Below, piece after piece: positions 61,574 to 64,000 of a DNA stretch of 64,000 nucleotides (position 1 is the stretch's first letter; every line of letters begins with the position of its first letter). The notes beneath the pieces were generated by a model, which was not told the DNA's origin, did no database searches, and saw nothing but the letters and a program-made list of their open reading frames with translations. The stretch comes from Streptomyces xanthophaeus. Lineage in GTDB: Bacteria > Actinomycetota > Actinomycetes > Streptomycetales > Streptomycetaceae. Location of the stretch: positions 1 to 64,000 of the forward strand of contig NZ_JOFT01000049.1 of assembly GCF_000725805.1 (NCBI RefSeq), given 5' to 3'. A program made the position numbers and the translations under genes.

Positions 61574-61661
61574 GTCCGGGTGGCGGAATGGCAGACGCGC
61601 TAGCTTGAGGTGCTAGTGCCCTTTATCGGGCGTGGGGGTTCAAGTCCCCCCTCGGACACCA
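61574..61661 (+). tRNA. tRNA-Leu (GAG)
   Basis: An 88-base tRNA including encoded CCA. The acceptor arm GTCCGGG pairs with CTCGGAC, including one G-T pair. The anticodon stem CTAGC/GCTAG encloses the loop TTGAGGT, with anticodon GAG at 61607-61609, reading CUC/CUU. The long variable arm (TGCCCTTTATCGGGCG) is typical of leucine tRNAs, and the T arm GGGGGTTCAAGTCCCCC is perfect. Confidence 0.96.
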
Positions 61662-61671
61662 GAGCAAGAAG

Positions 61672-61701
61672 AGAAGGACCCCGCTTCGGCGGGGTCCTTC
61701 T
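61672..61701 (+). terminator. Terminator after tRNA-Leu
   Basis: AGAAGGACCCCGC pairs with GCGGGGTCCTTCT around a TTCG tetraloop, followed by TCG. It lies 10 bp past the tRNA. Confidence 0.9.
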
Positions 61702-61792
61702 TCGTTTCCGCCCCCGGCAGGTGAACGGGTGAACACGGCACCGCCCCCGGGACCAGTGGTCCCGGGGGCGGGTGCGGGGTGGCGCGGGCCGG

Positions 61793-63232
61793 TCAGTCGC
61801 GGGCGGCGGCGAGGGCCGCCACCCGGCCGCGGACCAGGAACCAGCCGCCGACCAGGGCGGCGGCGATGAGCGGGACGCACAGGACCGTGGTGCGGCCGAC
61901 GCCGCCGTCGCACCACATCAGCACCAGGACCGTGGCGAGGAAGACCAGCGTGACGATCTGGGTGTACGGGGCCCAGGGCAGGCGGTATGCGGGGCGTTCG
62001 ACCTTGCCCTCGCGGGAGCGGCGCCAGAAGAAGAGCGAACAGATCATGACCATCGCCCAGGTGCCGAGGATGCCCAGGGAGGCGAAGTTCAGGACGATCT
62101 CGAAGGCGTCCTTCGGCATGAAGTAGTTCAGGCCGACGCCCGCGACGCCGAAGGCGGCGGTGAACAGGACGCCGCCGTAGGGGACCTTGCCCTTGTTCAT
62201 GACGCCGGTGAACTTCGGGGCGGAGCCGGACATGGCCATCGAGCGCAGGATGCGGCCGGTGGAGTAGAGGCCGGAGTTCAGGCTGGACAGTGCCGCCGTG
62301 AGGACCACGAGGTTCATGACGCCGGCGGCCCCGGGGATGCCGAGCTTGTCGAAGACGGTGACGAAGGGGCTCTGGTCGGAGCTGTACGCGGTGTACGGGA
62401 GCAGCAGCGCGAGCAGGACGACCGAGCCGACGTAGAAGAGGCCCACGCGCCACATGATCGAGTTGATCGCCTTGGGCATGATCTTCTCGGGGTTCTCGGT
62501 CTCGCCGGCGGCGACGCCGCAGAGCTCGACGGAGGCGTAGGCGAAGACGACGCCCTGGATCACCAGGAGCATCGGGAGGACGCCGGAGGGGAAGAGCCCG
62601 CCGTTGTCGGTGATGGTGGCGAGGCCCGGGGTGTGGCCGCCGATCTCGTGGCTGGTGGCGACGAGGTAGATGCCGACGAGCAGGAAGATCACCAGGGCGG
62701 CGACCTTGACCAGCGAGAACCAGAACTCCATCTCGCCGAAGTACTTCACCGAGATCAGGTTCGCGGTGAGGACGACGGCCAGGGCGATGAAGGCGAGCAC
62801 CCACTGGGGGACGTCCGTGAACAGCGACCAGAAGTGCGCGTAGGTCGCGGCGGCGGTGATGTCGGCCACGGTGGTCGTGGACCAGTTCAGGAAGTACAGC
62901 CAGCCTGCCGTGTAGGCGCCCTTCTCCCCCATGAACTCACGGGCGTAGGAGACGAAGGCTCCGGAGGAGGGCCGGTAGAGCACGAGCTCGCCGAGGGCCC
63001 TGACGACGAAGAAGGCGAAGATGCCGCACACCGCGTAGGCGATGGCCAGGGAGGGGCCGGCTCCGGCCAGCCGGCCGCCCGCGCCGAGGAACAGGCCGGT
63101 GCCTATCGCCCCGCCGATGGCGATCATGTTGATGTGGCGGGACTTGAGGTCCTTGCTGTAGCCCTCGTCACCGGCGTCGACATGGCGGGAAGACGCCGGG
63201 GCGGGAGCCTCGGTCAAGGTGCGGTCACTCAT
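61793..63232 (-). CDS. Amino acid permease (APC family)
   Basis: A 479-residue transporter with twelve hydrophobic segments. [20 protein letters not shown] is the signature of TM1 in AnsP/GabP-like permeases, and [20 protein letters not shown] and [20 protein letters not shown] mark TM3 and TM6. It imports amino acids by proton symport; the substrate is unknown. The ATG at 63232 has a weak ribosome site (GAAGG about 15 bases upstream). A second, partial permease gene of the same superfamily lies upstream. Confidence 0.9.
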   Translation of the reverse strand: MSDRTLTEAPAPASSRHVDAGDEGYSKDLKSRHINMIAIGGAIGTGLFLGAGGRLAGAGPSLAIAYAVCGIFAFFVVRALGELVLYRPSSGAFVSYAREFMGEKGAYTAGWLYFLNWSTTTVADITAAATYAHFWSLFTDVPQWVLAFIALAVVLTANLISVKYFGEMEFWFSLVKVAALVIFLLVGIYLVATSHEIGGHTPGLATITDNGGLFPSGVLPMLLVIQGVVFAYASVELCGVAAGETENPEKIMPKAINSIMWRVGLFYVGSVVLLALLLPYTAYSSDQSPFVTVFDKLGIPGAAGVMNLVVLTAALSSLNSGLYSTGRILRSMAMSGSAPKFTGVMNKGKVPYGGVLFTAAFGVAGVGLNYFMPKDAFEIVLNFASLGILGTWAMVMICSLFFWRRSREGKVERPAYRLPWAPYTQIVTLVFLATVLVLMWCDGGVGRTTVLCVPLIAAALVGGWFLVRGRVAALAAARD

Positions 63233-63383
63233 GTATGACTTCGCCTTCGTGGGGTGGGGCAGGCAGGGCCGGACCGCGCCGCAGGGGAGCTGGGTGGTGT
63301 CCCCTGTGCCGTGGTCCGGTGAATTTGTCGCCCCAGGAGACCATGAGCCTCCGCTACCCGCCAAAATCGGCCCCATGCGCACC

Positions 63384-63423
63384 GAAGCCCCCGACGACCA
63401 TGGAAACGGGTGTCGGGGGCTTC
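63384..63423 (-). terminator. Terminator after the partial permease gene
   Basis: GAAGCCCCCGAC pairs exactly with GTCGGGGGCTTC around a 16-base loop, 21 bp past the stop of the minus-strand permease. Confidence 0.88.
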
Positions 63424-63443
63424 GTAGGGGGTGGAAACCGCGG

Positions 63444-64000
63444 TCAGTCGCGGGTGGTGGCCTCTGCTGCCTGATCGAGGCGGAAGGCCTCGTTGCCGAG
63501 GCCGATGCGGGCGTGGACCTCGGGGCGGCGGCTGCGCAGCAGGGCCCCGTAGAGCAGGCCGCCCAGCACTGCGGCGCCGATGATGCCGGGCAGGACCCAG
63601 CTGAGGGCGGAGCCTTCCTCGGCGCCGACCAGGACGGCGAAGTCCTTGACGGTGTAGACGGCGATGCCGAGCAGGGCGACGCCGGCCGCTCCGGCGGCGA
63701 CGAGGCGCCAGACCTGGGCGCCGGCGGTGCCGCGGCGGACGAAGAACGCGATGACGGCGAAGGAGGCGGCCGCCATGAGAAGCGTCACGCCGAGGGCTCC
63801 GACGCTGCCCATCCAGGTGAACAGGTGCAGGACCGGGGCGGTGGGGTCGCCGGTGGGCTTGTCGTCGGTGACCGCGAAGGCGATGACGACGAGGGTGGCG
63901 ACGGCGGTCTGGAGGAGGGAGCCGGTGCCGGGGGCGCCGGTGCCCGCGTTGGTGCGGCCGAAGGCGGCGGGGAGCAGGCCCTCGCGGCCCATCGCGAAGG
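63444..64000 (-). CDS. APC-superfamily permease, C-terminal part only
   Basis: The last ~185 codons of an amino acid permease, open to the window edge. [20 protein letters not shown] is the conserved loop after TM8. Four further hydrophobic segments follow, then a charged tail ([17 protein letters not shown]). The start lies beyond 64000, so the start codon and most TM helices are not seen. It is separated from the next permease by the terminator at 63384-63423, so the two are independent units. Confidence 0.85.
   Translation of the reverse strand, partial: FAMGREGLLPAAFGRTNAGTGAPGTGSLLQTAVATLVVIAFAVTDDKPTGDPTAPVLHLFTWMGSVGALGVTLLMAAASFAVIAFFVRRGTAGAQVWRLVAAGAAGVALLGIAVYTVKDFAVLVGAEEGSALSWVLPGIIGAAVLGGLLYGALLRSRRPEVHARIGLGNEAFRLDQAAEATTRD

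Overview
The window is high-GC actinobacterial chromosome, almost certainly Streptomyces. It encodes a complete Pup-proteasome system, mycothiol synthesis (mshC), an F420-type oxidoreductase, a twin-arginine translocase and two chaplin surface proteins of aerial hyphae. Gene order from the helY helicase through pafA, prcBA, pup, dop, arc, gylR-glpFKD, mshC and the chaplins matches, from memory, the chromosomal core of S. coelicolor around SCO1631-SCO1675. No database comparison was possible.

Layout. 0-7.7 kb: a LysR/TDT-transporter divergent pair, a metal-receptor protein coupled to an XRE-cupin regulator, a 5'-3' exonuclease, an iron-box-controlled siderophore-interacting protein, a decayed secreted-protein gene, an RluA pseudouridine synthase and a TetR regulator. 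7.7-18.3 kb, all on the minus strand: helY, a decayed diacylglycerol kinase, tatC, tatA, two small proteins, pafC, pafB, two FKBP isomerases and the Pup ligase pafA. 18.4-20.8 kb: a divergent MFS exporter and LacI-type regulator split pafA from the proteasome. 20.9-27.1 kb: prcA, prcB, an endonuclease VII-like gene, pup, dop and the ATPase arc. 27-36 kb: ferredoxin, a secreted hypothetical protein, TrmI, a site-2 protease, a RecB-type nuclease, an orphan response regulator and two tandem peptide-binding lipoproteins. 36.4-46 kb: HAD hydrolase, a broken metH, then gylR and the glycerol operon glpF-glpK-glpD. 46-52.6 kb: PAC2 protein, mshC, a co-conserved trio (kinase-like, DUF3090, phosphomutase), CorA and a ferritin-like protein. 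52.8-64 kb: a dispersed repeat, an F420 oxidoreductase, an aldo/keto reductase overlapping a degenerate RecD2-like protein, two chaplins, an M20 peptidase, tRNA-Leu(GAG) and two amino-acid permeases, the last cut by the window edge.

How the genes work together. PafA attaches Pup to lysines of target proteins and Dop removes it. Arc (Mpa) unfolds pupylated proteins into the PrcA/PrcB core. PafB and PafC are WYL regulators that in mycobacteria drive the DNA-damage response. Here Pup ends in Glu, so it needs no deamidation before ligation. Glycerol enters through GlpF, is phosphorylated by GlpK and oxidised by GlpD, under GylR control.

The most notable points are: (1) two copies of a ~100-bp repeat whose 31-bp end module is inverted between copies, one copy flanked by direct repeats; (2) metH and a diacylglycerol kinase each carrying several internal deletions, with metH losing its cobalamin-ligating histidine; (3) a sortase-anchored chaplin with a collagen-like Gly-X-Pro stalk; (4) a RecD2-like protein that has lost its Walker A and DEAD-type residues and gained a long acidic Ala-rich leader; (5) a set of genes that look leaderless.
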